From Shewanella benthica KT99 (lineage in GTDB: Bacteria; Pseudomonadota; Gammaproteobacteria; Enterobacterales; Shewanellaceae), in the NCBI RefSeq assembly GCF_000172075.1, contig NZ_ABIC01000016.1, forward strand, positions 1 to 64,000: 64,000 bases of DNA. Reading direction: 5' to 3'. Shown one piece after another: positions 38,959 through 47,280 of this stretch. The translations under genes and the position numbers were made by a program. Positions within the stretch are counted from its first letter, which is position 1. Every line of letters starts with the position of its first letter. The notes under the pieces are model-generated. The model had not been told where the DNA came from. It saw only the letters and a program-made list of their open reading frames with translations, and did no database searches.

Positions 38959-39243
38959 ATGGTCAGTAATAGTGTGAGACGAGGAATTGCTTTATGGCTA
39001 TCAGCCATATTGATCTGCCTGTCTTTTGCCGCTTCTGTCCATAGCGTTGAGCATATAGATCATGGTGCTCAGGGTCACTGTACCCTCTGTTTCCATAAAC
39101 ATCAGCTTAATAAACTCTTACCTAGTGTTCCATTTACCCTTCTAGCTGCAATTCAAACATTCGAACCTGTCGCCTATCGGGTATGTGAGCGTCTGGCGTC
39201 ACATGTCAGTGTTTTCCGCAGTCGCGCTCCTCCTGTCGCGTAA
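38959..39243 (+). CDS. Small His/Cys-rich protein, putative zinc-uptake chaperone
   Basis: A 94-aa protein from ATG 38959 (MVSNSVRRGIALWLSAIL), with an N-terminal signal or anchor helix and a His/Cys cluster: HSVEHIDHGAQGHCTLCFHK. A metal-binding role is inferred from this cluster and from its place at the head of a zinc-type uptake cluster; similar small proteins lead such clusters in other Shewanella. GTG 38950 is an alternative start. Confidence 0.65.
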   Translation: MVSNSVRRGIALWLSAILICLSFAASVHSVEHIDHGAQGHCTLCFHKHQLNKLLPSVPFTLLAAIQTFEPVAYRVCERLASHVSVFRSRAPPVA

Positions 39244-39335
39244 ATCAGCTCAATCTCAGTTAACTAATTTCAATCGTAAGCTCAGTTTTGGACGGGATGA
39301 CTGTACTCCTTGTACCTGTCTGACATCCAATAAAG

Positions 39336-39351
39336 CTATTAGGGCTAATAG
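39336..39351. promoter_or_regulatory. Palindrome before the outer membrane metal porin gene
   Basis: CTATTAG and CTAATAG are perfect arms around GG, about 130 bases before the porin start. It could be an operator, but the short length makes chance possible. Confidence 0.25.
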
Positions 39352-39483
39352 GCCCTAGAGTTGAGCGTGCGTTTGTCTAGTTAACTTCAGTAATACGATT
39401 TTTTGATTTAGTCCACCTAGCACCTAATTACTTAATTAAGTATAAAAATGTTAGGGGACTTATGCTGTATTTTGGAGAAACAA

Positions 39484-40656
39484 ATGTCCGTTTTTAATAG
39501 CCGCGTATCATGCGTGGCCGCTGCATGTGCCTTTTTTACGACTTCAGTCTTCGCCGCTAATCCTACCCTGACAAACCCAGCGATCAGTGCCGTGCTCGAT
39601 GGTTACTATCAAAGTACCGAACGTCCCATGAGCGAGCGCATCGAGGGTTTCGGCCTAGGGCACACCGAGTTGGCATTGAGTGCCAATATCGATGATATGT
39701 TTTACGGTAAGTTGACCTCGGTCATCGAGACTAATGCAGAGGGAACCGAACTGGGACTGGAAGAAGCTTTCATTCAAACCTTGGCCATGCCAAATGGCTT
39801 CTCGATTCGTGCTGGCCGTTTCCTATCCGATATAGGTTACTTGAACAATCAACATGTTCATACCGACGCCTTCTCGGACCGTCCCGGGGCATATCGTGCC
39901 TTCCTCGGCAGCCATTATTTCGATGATGGCGTGCGTTTCAACTATGTTGCCCCGACCGATCTGTATTTGTTGTTGGGGGCGGAGGCGTTTAAGGGAGACA
40001 GTATGCGTGCAGTGGATGAGCACGGTGAGCGTCAGTTTAAGGCCTTGGGTGTCTTTACGGCTTATACCAAACTTGGTGGTGATATAGGTGCAAATGGTTC
40101 CTGGCAGGCTGGCTTAAGCTATCTTCGTAACGAGAACGGCCGCTTGACTGCGGATGAACACGATCACGAAGAGCTGGTCAGCGAGACTGGACACGACCAC
40201 AGCCACAGCGCAACTTTTACCGGTGAGAACACTTATATTGCTGATTTTGTCTATAAGTGGGCTCCCAATGGCAACTATAAATATCAACACCTGACGCTGA
40301 GCGGAGAGTACTTCAGGGTGACAGACTTTGCTCCACTCGAAGATGATCATGCTGCAGTGAGTGTCGATGATATGCAAGCTTGGTATGTGAGTAGCGTGTA
40401 TCAGTTTAGTCCAAACTGGTCCGCTGGTGTACGTTATGGTGAGACCCATGTTCAGGATCGGGAAGGTGAGACGTTCCATGCTGAGAAGTTAAAGGAAACC
40501 GAGGTCAGCCTCGCCTGGCATCATAGCCACTTCTCAACCGTTCGCCTGCAATACACCAATCAACAAGGTACGGATCACTTCGGCATCGAAGACGATAACG
40601 TGCTAACTCTTCAATATGTTATGACTCTGGGGGCTCACGGTGCGCATCAATTCTAA
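39484..40656 (+). CDS. Outer membrane beta-barrel protein with His-rich loop, putative metal porin
   Basis: A 390-aa probable outer membrane barrel from ATG 39484, preceded by GGAGAAACAA. It has a signal peptide ending VFAANP, alternating beta strands throughout, and ends in the barrel-type Phe (HGAHQF). Near residues 225-250 a loop reads DEHDHEELVSETGHDHSHS, suited to binding zinc or other metals at the surface. It lies directly before a ZnuA-like binding protein, with which it overlaps by 17 bases, supporting a role in metal uptake. Confidence 0.8.
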   Translation: MSVFNSRVSCVAAACAFFTTSVFAANPTLTNPAISAVLDGYYQSTERPMSERIEGFGLGHTELALSANIDDMFYGKLTSVIETNAEGTELGLEEAFIQTLAMPNGFSIRAGRFLSDIGYLNNQHVHTDAFSDRPGAYRAFLGSHYFDDGVRFNYVAPTDLYLLLGAEAFKGDSMRAVDEHGERQFKALGVFTAYTKLGGDIGANGSWQAGLSYLRNENGRLTADEHDHEELVSETGHDHSHSATFTGENTYIADFVYKWAPNGNYKYQHLTLSGEYFRVTDFAPLEDDHAAVSVDDMQAWYVSSVYQFSPNWSAGVRYGETHVQDREGETFHAEKLKETEVSLAWHHSHFSTVRLQYTNQQGTDHFGIEDDNVLTLQYVMTLGAHGAHQF

Positions 40657-41554
40657 GTTAGTTAAGTCGGCGATAGCCGCAGTAGTAGTGAGTTATTCGA
40701 GCATGGCATCTGCCCAGTTAAATATCTTTGCCTGTGAGCCAGAGTACGCGGCTCTGGCAAAGGAGCTGGCACCCAATGCCAGGATCTATTCGGCGACGAC
40801 CGCGATGCAAGATCCTCATCAGGTTCAAGCCAGACCGAGTCTGATCGCTAAGATGCGTCAGGCGGATATTGCTGTCTGTGCCGGCGCCGATCTGGAGATT
40901 GGTTGGCTGCCTATGCTGCAGATGAAGTCAGCTAACGCTAAGGTGCGTTCAACTGCTCAGGGGCTCTTTTATGCTGCGGAGCAGGTTGAAACCATAGATC
41001 AGCTTAAATCTGTGGATCGAAGCATGGGCGATGTTCATGCTAAGGGGAATCCACATCTTCACTTCTCTCCGGAGCGGATGTTGAAAGTGGCTCAGGCGCT
41101 TACGCTTAAGCTCATAGCCGTCGATCCGGCCAGCAAAGCGGAATATGAGTCAGCCTTGGCTGACTTTAGTCAGAGATGGACCGCGGCTATTCCGGTTTGG
41201 CAGAAGAAAGCGGCGCCTCTGCACGGCAAGAAGGTTATCGCCTATCACTCCAGCTTCAAATACCTGTTCAATTGGGTAGGTATTGAGCAAGTTGCCGATC
41301 TGGAGCCTAAGCCTGGCTTACCACCTAGTAGCAGTCATCTTGCAAGTTTGCTGACGCGAACGGAGGCGGGTGATGTGATGGCGATTATCGTGGCATCTTA
41401 TCAGGATGAGCGTGGCGCCAATTGGCTGGGAGAGCGGGCAAACTTACCGGTTCAGGTGCTACCCATGTCGGTTGGTGGCAACGATCAGAGTCAAGACCTC
41501 TTCAGCCTCTACGACAGTGTGTTAGATCTCTTACTTAGCATAACAGCTAGCTAG
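40640..41554 (+). CDS. Metal ABC transporter substrate-binding protein, ZnuA-like
   Basis: Periplasmic binding protein of the cluster A-I (ZnuA/TroA) family, probably for zinc. From GTG 40640 it has a signal peptide (to about residue 26) and the metal-ligand regions: NPHLHFSPERM near residue 138 and YHSSFKYLFNW near 203. It lacks the long His-rich loop of ZnuA, which here is in the porin instead. A perfect 14-bp hairpin follows its stop and precedes the permease gene. Confidence 0.88.
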   Translation: MRINSKLVKSAIAAVVVSYSSMASAQLNIFACEPEYAALAKELAPNARIYSATTAMQDPHQVQARPSLIAKMRQADIAVCAGADLEIGWLPMLQMKSANAKVRSTAQGLFYAAEQVETIDQLKSVDRSMGDVHAKGNPHLHFSPERMLKVAQALTLKLIAVDPASKAEYESALADFSQRWTAAIPVWQKKAAPLHGKKVIAYHSSFKYLFNWVGIEQVADLEPKPGLPPSSSHLASLLTRTEAGDVMAIIVASYQDERGANWLGERANLPVQVLPMSVGGNDQSQDLFSLYDSVLDLLLSITAS

Positions 41555-41562
41555 AGCAATTC

Positions 41563-41595
41563 GATAAGGGCAGTGGTTTATCCACTGCCCTTATC
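41563..41595 (+). terminator. Perfect hairpin between the binding-protein and permease genes
   Basis: GATAAGGGCAGTGG pairs exactly with CCACTGCCCTTATC around a 5-base loop, 9 bases after the stop. Only TTCTATT follows, so it may act as a weak terminator or as an RNA-stabilising element that lowers the permease relative to the binding protein. Confidence 0.65.
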
Positions 41596-41632
41596 TTCTA
41601 TTCGATTACGTTCAACAAGCGAGTATTCGCCC

Positions 41633-42430
41633 ATGTTTGATATTAATTTAATCTCAATTCTCCTGCCTGCATTAGCGGCGGGTGTGCTGGTGTTGTCGAC
41701 CCATGTGTTACTCGGTCAGCAGGTGCTAAAGCGAGGCATTATTTTCATCGATCTTGCGATTGCGCAAGTGGCTGCATTGGGAGCGATTATCGCTCACCTC
41801 AATCATGATATTGAGCATCTGCCTTTCTCTAATGTGTGGATGCCGGCCCTATTTGCCCTTGCCGGAGCGGGGTTTATTGCCTGGTTATCTAAGTGTATGG
41901 CCGATGAACTCGAGGCTATAATTGGTTGTTTTTACGTGCTGTCTGCCGTCGCTGCCATGTTGCTGCTGTCCAACGATCCCCATGGGGCAGAGATGCTTAA
42001 ACAGTTGTTGTCGGGGCAAATACTCTGGGTCAACTGGTCACAACTTATCTGGCCTGCTTGTGTCTCCGCGCTGGTATTAGCCGTGGTTTTCTTCAAGCCT
42101 AAGCTGCTCGAAGGCAGTGGTTTCTATATTTTGTTCGCCATAGTGATCACCTTATCGGTCGAGTTGGTTGGAGTCTATCTGGTATTTAGTACCTTGATAT
42201 TACCCGCACTCGCGGTCAATAAGTTTGGCTCTAAATATAGGCTGGGGGCTGCTTATATGGTGGGACTGACGGGTTACATTCTTGGTTTACTGCTTTCTGC
42301 AACGCTGGATTTGCCGAGCGGCGCCGCTATAGTGGCCACGCTTGCGGTCAGTGCCATCCTGTTTAGGCTGGTACTGAGTTTGACCAAAAAGTCCGCTCAG
42401 CAAGTCGCTATGCAGGCTAAGGTTAACTAA
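41633..42430 (+). CDS. Metal ABC transporter permease, ZnuB-like
   Basis: Inner-membrane subunit of an ABC-3 family zinc/manganese importer. The 265-aa product from ATG 41633 (MFDINLISILLPALAAGVLV) has about eight helices and the family segment FIDLAIAQVAALGAI near residue 39, with LVGVYLVFSTLILPALA near 180. No ATP-binding (ZnuC-like) gene lies in this cluster, so the ATPase must be shared or encoded elsewhere. Confidence 0.88.
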   Translation: MFDINLISILLPALAAGVLVLSTHVLLGQQVLKRGIIFIDLAIAQVAALGAIIAHLNHDIEHLPFSNVWMPALFALAGAGFIAWLSKCMADELEAIIGCFYVLSAVAAMLLLSNDPHGAEMLKQLLSGQILWVNWSQLIWPACVSALVLAVVFFKPKLLEGSGFYILFAIVITLSVELVGVYLVFSTLILPALAVNKFGSKYRLGAAYMVGLTGYILGLLLSATLDLPSGAAIVATLAVSAILFRLVLSLTKKSAQQVAMQAKVN

Positions 42431-42600
42431 AGTTAGGCTAATGCTTCTGGACGCGATTATGCTCCTGGTCAGATAATCGCGTGTTTAGTCGGTTTGCTCT
42501 AATTGATGTATATCAGTTTCGGGCTACAAACGTAAACAAAATATTGAGTCATGTCCTCTTGCTGGCTATAATGACGCGATTAGAATCATGGGAGTATGTT

Positions 42601-43326
42601 GTGCTGTTAATCCTCAGATCGTTGATATTAGCTGTGATGCTGTTGCTAGCATTTGTTTTTGGTGGCCTTTTTTGCCTGCTTAGACCTCGTCATCGAGATA
42701 ATGTACACATGTTCGCTAAAATATTTTCCTATGCCGCGCCGGTGTTAGGCATCAAGGTCATAGTGCGTAAGCCGAGTTCTGGCTTGAAAGATGAACCTTG
42801 TATTTATCTCGCCAATCACCAAAATAACTTCGATATGTTCACTCATACCGCTGCGGTGCCTAAGGGGACCGTGAGTCTGGGCAAGAAGAGTCTCGCCTGG
42901 GTGCCTTTCTTCGGTCAGATATACTGGTTATCGGGCAATATCCTCATCGACAGAAAGAACCGTAATAAAGCCTTCGAAACCATGGCGCAAACAGCCAGAA
43001 AAATTAAAGATAAGTATTTATCTATCTGGATATTTCCCGAAGGTACACGTTCCAAAGGTAAAGGCTTGCTGCCTTTCAAATCAGGTGCCTTCCATACTGC
43101 AATCGAAGCTGGTGTTTCTATGGTACCTGTATTGGCCTCGTGTCAGGGGCATATCAAGATGAATCGTTGGGACAATGGCGTGGTCATCATAGAGATGATG
43201 GAGCCTATCGAGACCAAGGGCTTGGCTAAGAATCAGGTCAAAGAGCTTTCATCACGTATCCACGCGCTAATGTCAGCTCGGTTGACTCAGCTTAACCGGG
43301 AAGCATCGGCGTTAATGGCCAAGTAG
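42601..43326 (+). CDS. plsC: 1-acyl-sn-glycerol-3-phosphate acyltransferase (PlsC)
   Basis: Adds the second acyl chain to lysophosphatidate in phospholipid synthesis at the inner membrane. The 241-aa product shows the acyltransferase motifs NHQNNFD (NHx4D) and FPEGTRS, and the GNILIDR segment between. An N-terminal hydrophobic helix lies at about residues 6-26. GTG 42601 is preceded by GGGAG and gives a length close to E. coli PlsC; the frame is open to 42481 without support. Confidence 0.9.
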   Translation: MLLILRSLILAVMLLLAFVFGGLFCLLRPRHRDNVHMFAKIFSYAAPVLGIKVIVRKPSSGLKDEPCIYLANHQNNFDMFTHTAAVPKGTVSLGKKSLAWVPFFGQIYWLSGNILIDRKNRNKAFETMAQTARKIKDKYLSIWIFPEGTRSKGKGLLPFKSGAFHTAIEAGVSMVPVLASCQGHIKMNRWDNGVVIIEMMEPIETKGLAKNQVKELSSRIHALMSARLTQLNREASALMAK

Positions 43327-43349
43327 ACCTGGCTCGATAGTCGATAAAC

Positions 43350-43375
43350 AAGCCTCCATTGTCGGAGGCTTTTTT
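43350..43375 (+). terminator. Terminator after plsC
   Basis: AAGCCTCC pairs with GGAGGCTT around ATTGTC and is followed by T5, 24 bases past the stop. Confidence 0.9.
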
Positions 43376-43411
43376 ATGTCTGGATTAATACCTTTCCACG
43401 GGTGTTGATAT

Positions 43412-43678
43412 ATACCAATTCCATTAAATGTATGCTCAATTCAGAGCTCTCTCAGGGCTTTTAATTCAAGGCGAATTGTTGAGGAAATGGTTATTCCCTT
43501 TTGAGACAATGCAACACAGAAGTAGAAGTCCTGAGAAGCTCACCTAGTGCGGGTTTAAAAACACTTTATGCTGCGCAAGTGGCTTTCGATATAGAATAAC
43601 TATTAGCTTCAATCCCCTTACTTGCCTACAGCGTTTTTAACTCCCGCTGAATGATCACTTACTTAATGGAACTGGTAT
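43412..43678. mobile_element. MITE, Shewanella type, 267 bp
   Basis: The ends are inverted repeats: ATACCAATTCCATTAA at 43412-43427 and TTAATGGAACTGGTAT at 43663-43678 (one mismatch). It has no coding capacity. It lies in the plsC-rraB gap and ends about 45 bases before the rraB start, so it may carry part of the rraB promoter region. A truncated relative of its right end is at 53170-53236. The flanks are too AT-rich to call a target duplication with confidence. Confidence 0.8.
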
Positions 43679-43724
43679 TATCTATGGTATATAATTTGCC
43701 AAGATTTTTTATTGGGAGTCATCC

Positions 43725-44150
43725 ATGTCAATTGAGCGTTTACTTAAGGCACAGAAACAAGAAAACCAAGAGATAGTCAGTGCTATTCTTGGTGACGGTT
43801 CACATCCGGATGCCAACTACACAATTGAGCATCACTTTTCGTCGACTAACTTCGAACGCCTGGAAAAAGCGGCAGTAGATGCGTTTAAATCCGGTTTTGA
43901 AGTCAATGATGCCGAAGAGATGGAGCTGGAAGATGGCTCTGTTATCTACTGTTTCGATGCCGTCGCAAGCCATAAGCTTGAAGTTGAGCTACTCGATCAG
44001 GCTTGTGAAGCCTTATTAACGTTAGCGGCTAAGCAGAAAGTCGACTATGACGGTTGGGGTACGTATTTCATCGATGAAAACGGTGATGAGGTGCGCGATG
44101 ATGAGTTTGAAGTTGAAGACTTTGAAGAAGACGATGAGACTCTTCACTAA
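43725..44150 (+). CDS. rraB: Ribonuclease E inhibitor RraB
   Basis: Binds RNase E and modulates its activity and degradosome make-up. The 141-aa product is the usual length; it starts [22 protein letters not shown], has the central [19 protein letters not shown] and ends with a strongly acidic tail ([16 protein letters not shown]). GGGAG precedes the ATG by 7 bases. A MITE lies just upstream. Confidence 0.94.
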   Translation: MSIERLLKAQKQENQEIVSAILGDGSHPDANYTIEHHFSSTNFERLEKAAVDAFKSGFEVNDAEEMELEDGSVIYCFDAVASHKLEVELLDQACEALLTLAAKQKVDYDGWGTYFIDENGDEVRDDEFEVEDFEEDDETLH

Positions 44151-44177
44151 TCTGTCTGAACCCATTCGGTTAAGCTT

Positions 44178-44201
44178 AAAAAGGCCCATTATGGGCCTTT
44201 T
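44178..44201 (+). terminator. Bidirectional terminator after rraB
   Basis: AAAAAGGCCC pairs with GGGCCTTTTC around ATTAT, 28 bases past the stop. The A-run to the left lets it also end the convergent diguanylate cyclase gene. Confidence 0.88.
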
Positions 44202-44234
44202 CTGTTTTTGTGACTCTATTTCTGTTTAAACCAT

Positions 44235-45200
44235 TTATGTCTTGGGCTTATAGATCACACAATTGTTGCGCCCTGCCTTCTTGGCTTGATAAAGGGCTTG
44301 ATCGGCAAATGATAACCATTGGCCACTGTTGCCTATCTGTTCTTGTAGATCGCTGATCCCAATACTGACAGTGACCTTGATAGGCTCGCCCTCATAAATC
44401 AGTTCAGTAGTTGCAATTTTATGGCGCAAACGTTCGGCGAAGTTAAGGGCGTCTTTGGCACTGGTTTTCGCCAGCACCACAGCAAATTCTTCACCACCAT
44501 ATCGCCCCGCGCAATCGGTCTCACGCAGAGACTGCTTAAGCAGATGGGAGATATGTTGAATCACCTTATCACCGGCCATATGGCCATAGGTATCATTAAC
44601 TTTCTTGAAATGATCGATATCGAACATGACCAGACTGGTTTTATCACCATAACGGGCGTGGCGATCGAACTCTTTCTGCATGCATATCTGCCAGTATCTG
44701 CGGTTATGCAGCTGAGTTAATCCATCGGTCTGACTCAAATGCTCTAAGCGTTCATTGACGGCCTTTAGCTGTAACTTGTGGATGGCAACATCGGTCACAT
44801 CGTAAACAATCATGCTGATGTGGGTGATCTGTCCTGTGAGCGAAGAGAGGGGTAACAGAGTGACATTTTGGTACATAAAATCTGCTCGTCCGGTGATGGG
44901 CCGATAGTTTTTAAATTTAAACACATAGGGTCTCTGTTCCCAGCTAATGAATGCCCGGTTCTTGAGTAAGAAAACTGACTCCATCTTCTTTTTCAGCCAG
45001 TCGGCGGGAAGGTAATCGAACTGTTCAAACAGATTGGAACCCTTGATAGAGTTAGGAGAGACGCCACTATGGTTCTCCATGAAGCCATTCCAAAGCTGAA
45101 TATCAAAGTTTTTATCTAATACTACCAAGCCAACTTCTATGGTTTGAACCATATCGATTAACCAGTGGAGTTCGTTCATTGCGCTTTGGTCATATGCCAT
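44235..45200 (-). CDS. PAS-GGDEF diguanylate cyclase
   Basis: Makes cyclic di-GMP from GTP. From ATG 45200 the 321-aa product has an N-terminal PAS sensor (about residues 10-125, VVLDKNFDIQLWNGFMENHSG) and a GGDEF domain with DIDHFKKVNDTYGHMAGDKV and active-site YGGEEFAVV. I see no RxxD inhibitory site upstream of GGEEF with certainty. TTG 45212 is a possible start. It follows the REC-CheC gene closely and is probably in the same operon. Confidence 0.92.
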   Translation of the reverse strand: MAYDQSAMNELHWLIDMVQTIEVGLVVLDKNFDIQLWNGFMENHSGVSPNSIKGSNLFEQFDYLPADWLKKKMESVFLLKNRAFISWEQRPYVFKFKNYRPITGRADFMYQNVTLLPLSSLTGQITHISMIVYDVTDVAIHKLQLKAVNERLEHLSQTDGLTQLHNRRYWQICMQKEFDRHARYGDKTSLVMFDIDHFKKVNDTYGHMAGDKVIQHISHLLKQSLRETDCAGRYGGEEFAVVLAKTSAKDALNFAERLRHKIATTELIYEGEPIKVTVSIGISDLQEQIGNSGQWLSFADQALYQAKKAGRNNCVIYKPKT

Positions 45201-45213
45201 AGATAGATCCAAC

Positions 45214-46209
45214 TTAATCTAACAGATAGCCGAGCTTAGAATTGAGCGTCGGTAATGAGTCTTCGGTAAACAGTAAGAGCAGATCACATTGGATATCATG
45301 ACCTTCGATTCGATAGTTTATCTCCATGGCCAAGGTGCGAGACCACTTCTCTGAATTATCATGAATAAGATCATTCACTGTGCAGTGACGCCCTAGTACA
45401 ACGGGATGGCTTTGGCTAAATTTCATATGCAGTTGTTCGGAGATGCCATTGAGAAATGCGCCAATCAATACGTTACCCGTATCTATCATGACCTCTATCT
45501 CGGTATTGTCATCTTCGGGGTTGGCGAGTCCCATTAATTTCGCCATATCTTTAAAGGACGAGTCATGGAACAGCAGTAAAGCCTCTCCGGCGATACCTGC
45601 ACCGATAAAGCCTTGGCATAGTGCGGAAACCGTACCGTGCTCTTCGGTGGCTTTGAGGGTCATGGTCAGTTCGCTGACCTCGAGCACATTCACGTTTGGG
45701 ATAGGTAATAGCACGAACACATCGAGCAACTTGGCCAGCAGGTCGGCCGCGCGTCCCATGGCGACATTGGCGACCTCTCGACAGGCGTCAAGTAGGTCGA
45801 CTTCGATCATTGGGCTGTCAGCAACGCCATCGCCTAATGCAATGGTGAGAATGCCATACTCTTGTAATATGTTACTGATAGCATCGGCGCTAACGGGTTT
45901 CTGGATAAAGTCCAGCGCACCCAGCGCCTTGACCCGTTCATGGGCTTTTATCTGAATATCACCCGAAACGACTATGACTAGAGCGGGGAGATCTTCTTGC
46001 TTTATGGTTTGCAGTACTTCATAGCCATCCATCACAGGCATGTTGAGATCGAGAAAAACAACCTCACCTTTGCCCGCTCGAATGGCCTCGATACCTTCGG
46101 CACCATTATTTGCAAAAGTGATGTCAACGTCCCACTCTTTGGGGAGCGTTCTCGCCATCTGTTTTCTAGCGAGCGCGGAATCATCGCATATCAGTACTGG
46201 GATCGACAT
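45214..46209 (-). CDS. Response regulator with CheC/CheX-like phosphatase domain
   Basis: Two domains: an N-terminal receiver (residues 1-125; acidic DD at 9-10, phospho-Asp in VVFLDLNMPVMDG near residue 55, Lys in FIQKPVS near 108) and a C-terminal CheC-like part (about 140-325) with MGRAADLLAKLLD and the second helix EVMIDTGNVLIGAFLNGI. CheC/CheX proteins remove phosphate from CheY-P, so this may act on a phosphorylated partner. The neighbouring diguanylate cyclase suggests a link between signalling and c-di-GMP. Confidence 0.9.
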   Translation of the reverse strand: MSIPVLICDDSALARKQMARTLPKEWDVDITFANNGAEGIEAIRAGKGEVVFLDLNMPVMDGYEVLQTIKQEDLPALVIVVSGDIQIKAHERVKALGALDFIQKPVSADAISNILQEYGILTIALGDGVADSPMIEVDLLDACREVANVAMGRAADLLAKLLDVFVLLPIPNVNVLEVSELTMTLKATEEHGTVSALCQGFIGAGIAGEALLLFHDSSFKDMAKLMGLANPEDDNTEIEVMIDTGNVLIGAFLNGISEQLHMKFSQSHPVVLGRHCTVNDLIHDNSEKWSRTLAMEINYRIEGHDIQCDLLLLFTEDSLPTLNSKLGYLLD

Positions 46210-46459
46210 TATCGTTTTAACATCCTAATCTGCCCATATATTCAAGATAATACTTATTATTGAACTCGTTTGTTCAAATGATAAATTCAGAGACTTTATT
46301 ATATCAATTTTTGCCTATCAGCATGAGTCCAAAGTGGAAATGCTATGTCATTTTTTTGACACCGATCAAATTTTCTTTGTATGTTATCTCTATTAGTTAA
46401 ATAATCCAAATATGTTAACCTCATGCTCTGGACTGACCAGTTTAATGGTGGAGGATAAT

Positions 46460-47257
46460 ATGGCAAGGAAGTTCGTTCAGTTAAACATTGATAAGCAGGT
46501 GGCCCACGTCATCTTAAATCGGCCGGAAAAATGCAATGCGTTAAATTTCGATATGTTTCGTGAACTCGATGAGGTGATAGGTGAAATACAGCAAGATCGC
46601 TCGGTTCGTGGGGTTATTCTTTCGGGGAGTGATGGCAACTTTAGTTCAGGCTTAGATGTGAAGAGCGTGATTAAATCACCCATGCAGGCGGTTAAGCTGT
46701 TGTTTAAGTGGCTTCCGGGCAATGCCAACCTGGCCTAGAGGGTCTCAATTGGCTGGCGCAGACTTCCCGTGCCGGTTATCGCCGTGTTTGAGGGAGTGTG
46801 TTTTGGTGGTGGCATGCAGATCGCCCTTGGCGCAGATTTTCGCATCGCGGCCGCTGATGCAAAGTTGTCGATCATGGAGGCTAAGTGGGGACTCGTTCCG
46901 GATATGGCGGGTCTGGTCTCTCTAAGGGAAGTGGTGTCTAAGGACTAGGCACTACTGCTAACGATGACGGCTGGGGTGCTCAGTGCACAAGATGCCTTGT
47001 CTAGTGACTGAAGTCGTCGATGAGCCGATGGTGCGGCGCTCGAGTTAGTCGCAGTCTTAGCTAAGACCTCACCCGATGCTAACGCGGCAATTAAGATGAG
47101 CATAAATAACAGTTGGAGCTCGAGCATCCGTAGTTTGTTATCGCGGGAGTCTTTCAGCCAAATCAGGTTACTGCTGGGGAAAAATAGACTGATAGCGGCA
47201 AAGCGGCAAACAAGCGAACCAGATAAGGCCTATAAAAACAGGCAAGCCAGGTGGTAA
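46460..47257 (+). pseudogene. Enoyl-CoA hydratase/isomerase family gene with stops and frameshifts
   Basis: Crotonase-fold gene: after GGAGG and ATG 46460 it reads MARKFVQLNIDKQVAHVILN and NRPEKCNALNFDMFRELDEV. TAG at 46736-46738 and TAG near 46946-46948 stand where CAG (Gln) is expected (N-L-A-Q-R-V and K-D-Q-A-L). Between the stops it still reads GVCFGGGMQIALGADFRIAA, the crotonase oxyanion region. Two frame shifts follow near 46998-47010 and 47030-47040, and the last frame reads to TAA 47255-47257. Not functional as read. Confidence 0.92.
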
Positions 47258-47280
47258 ACCGTCGCCTTTCCTACTGGACC

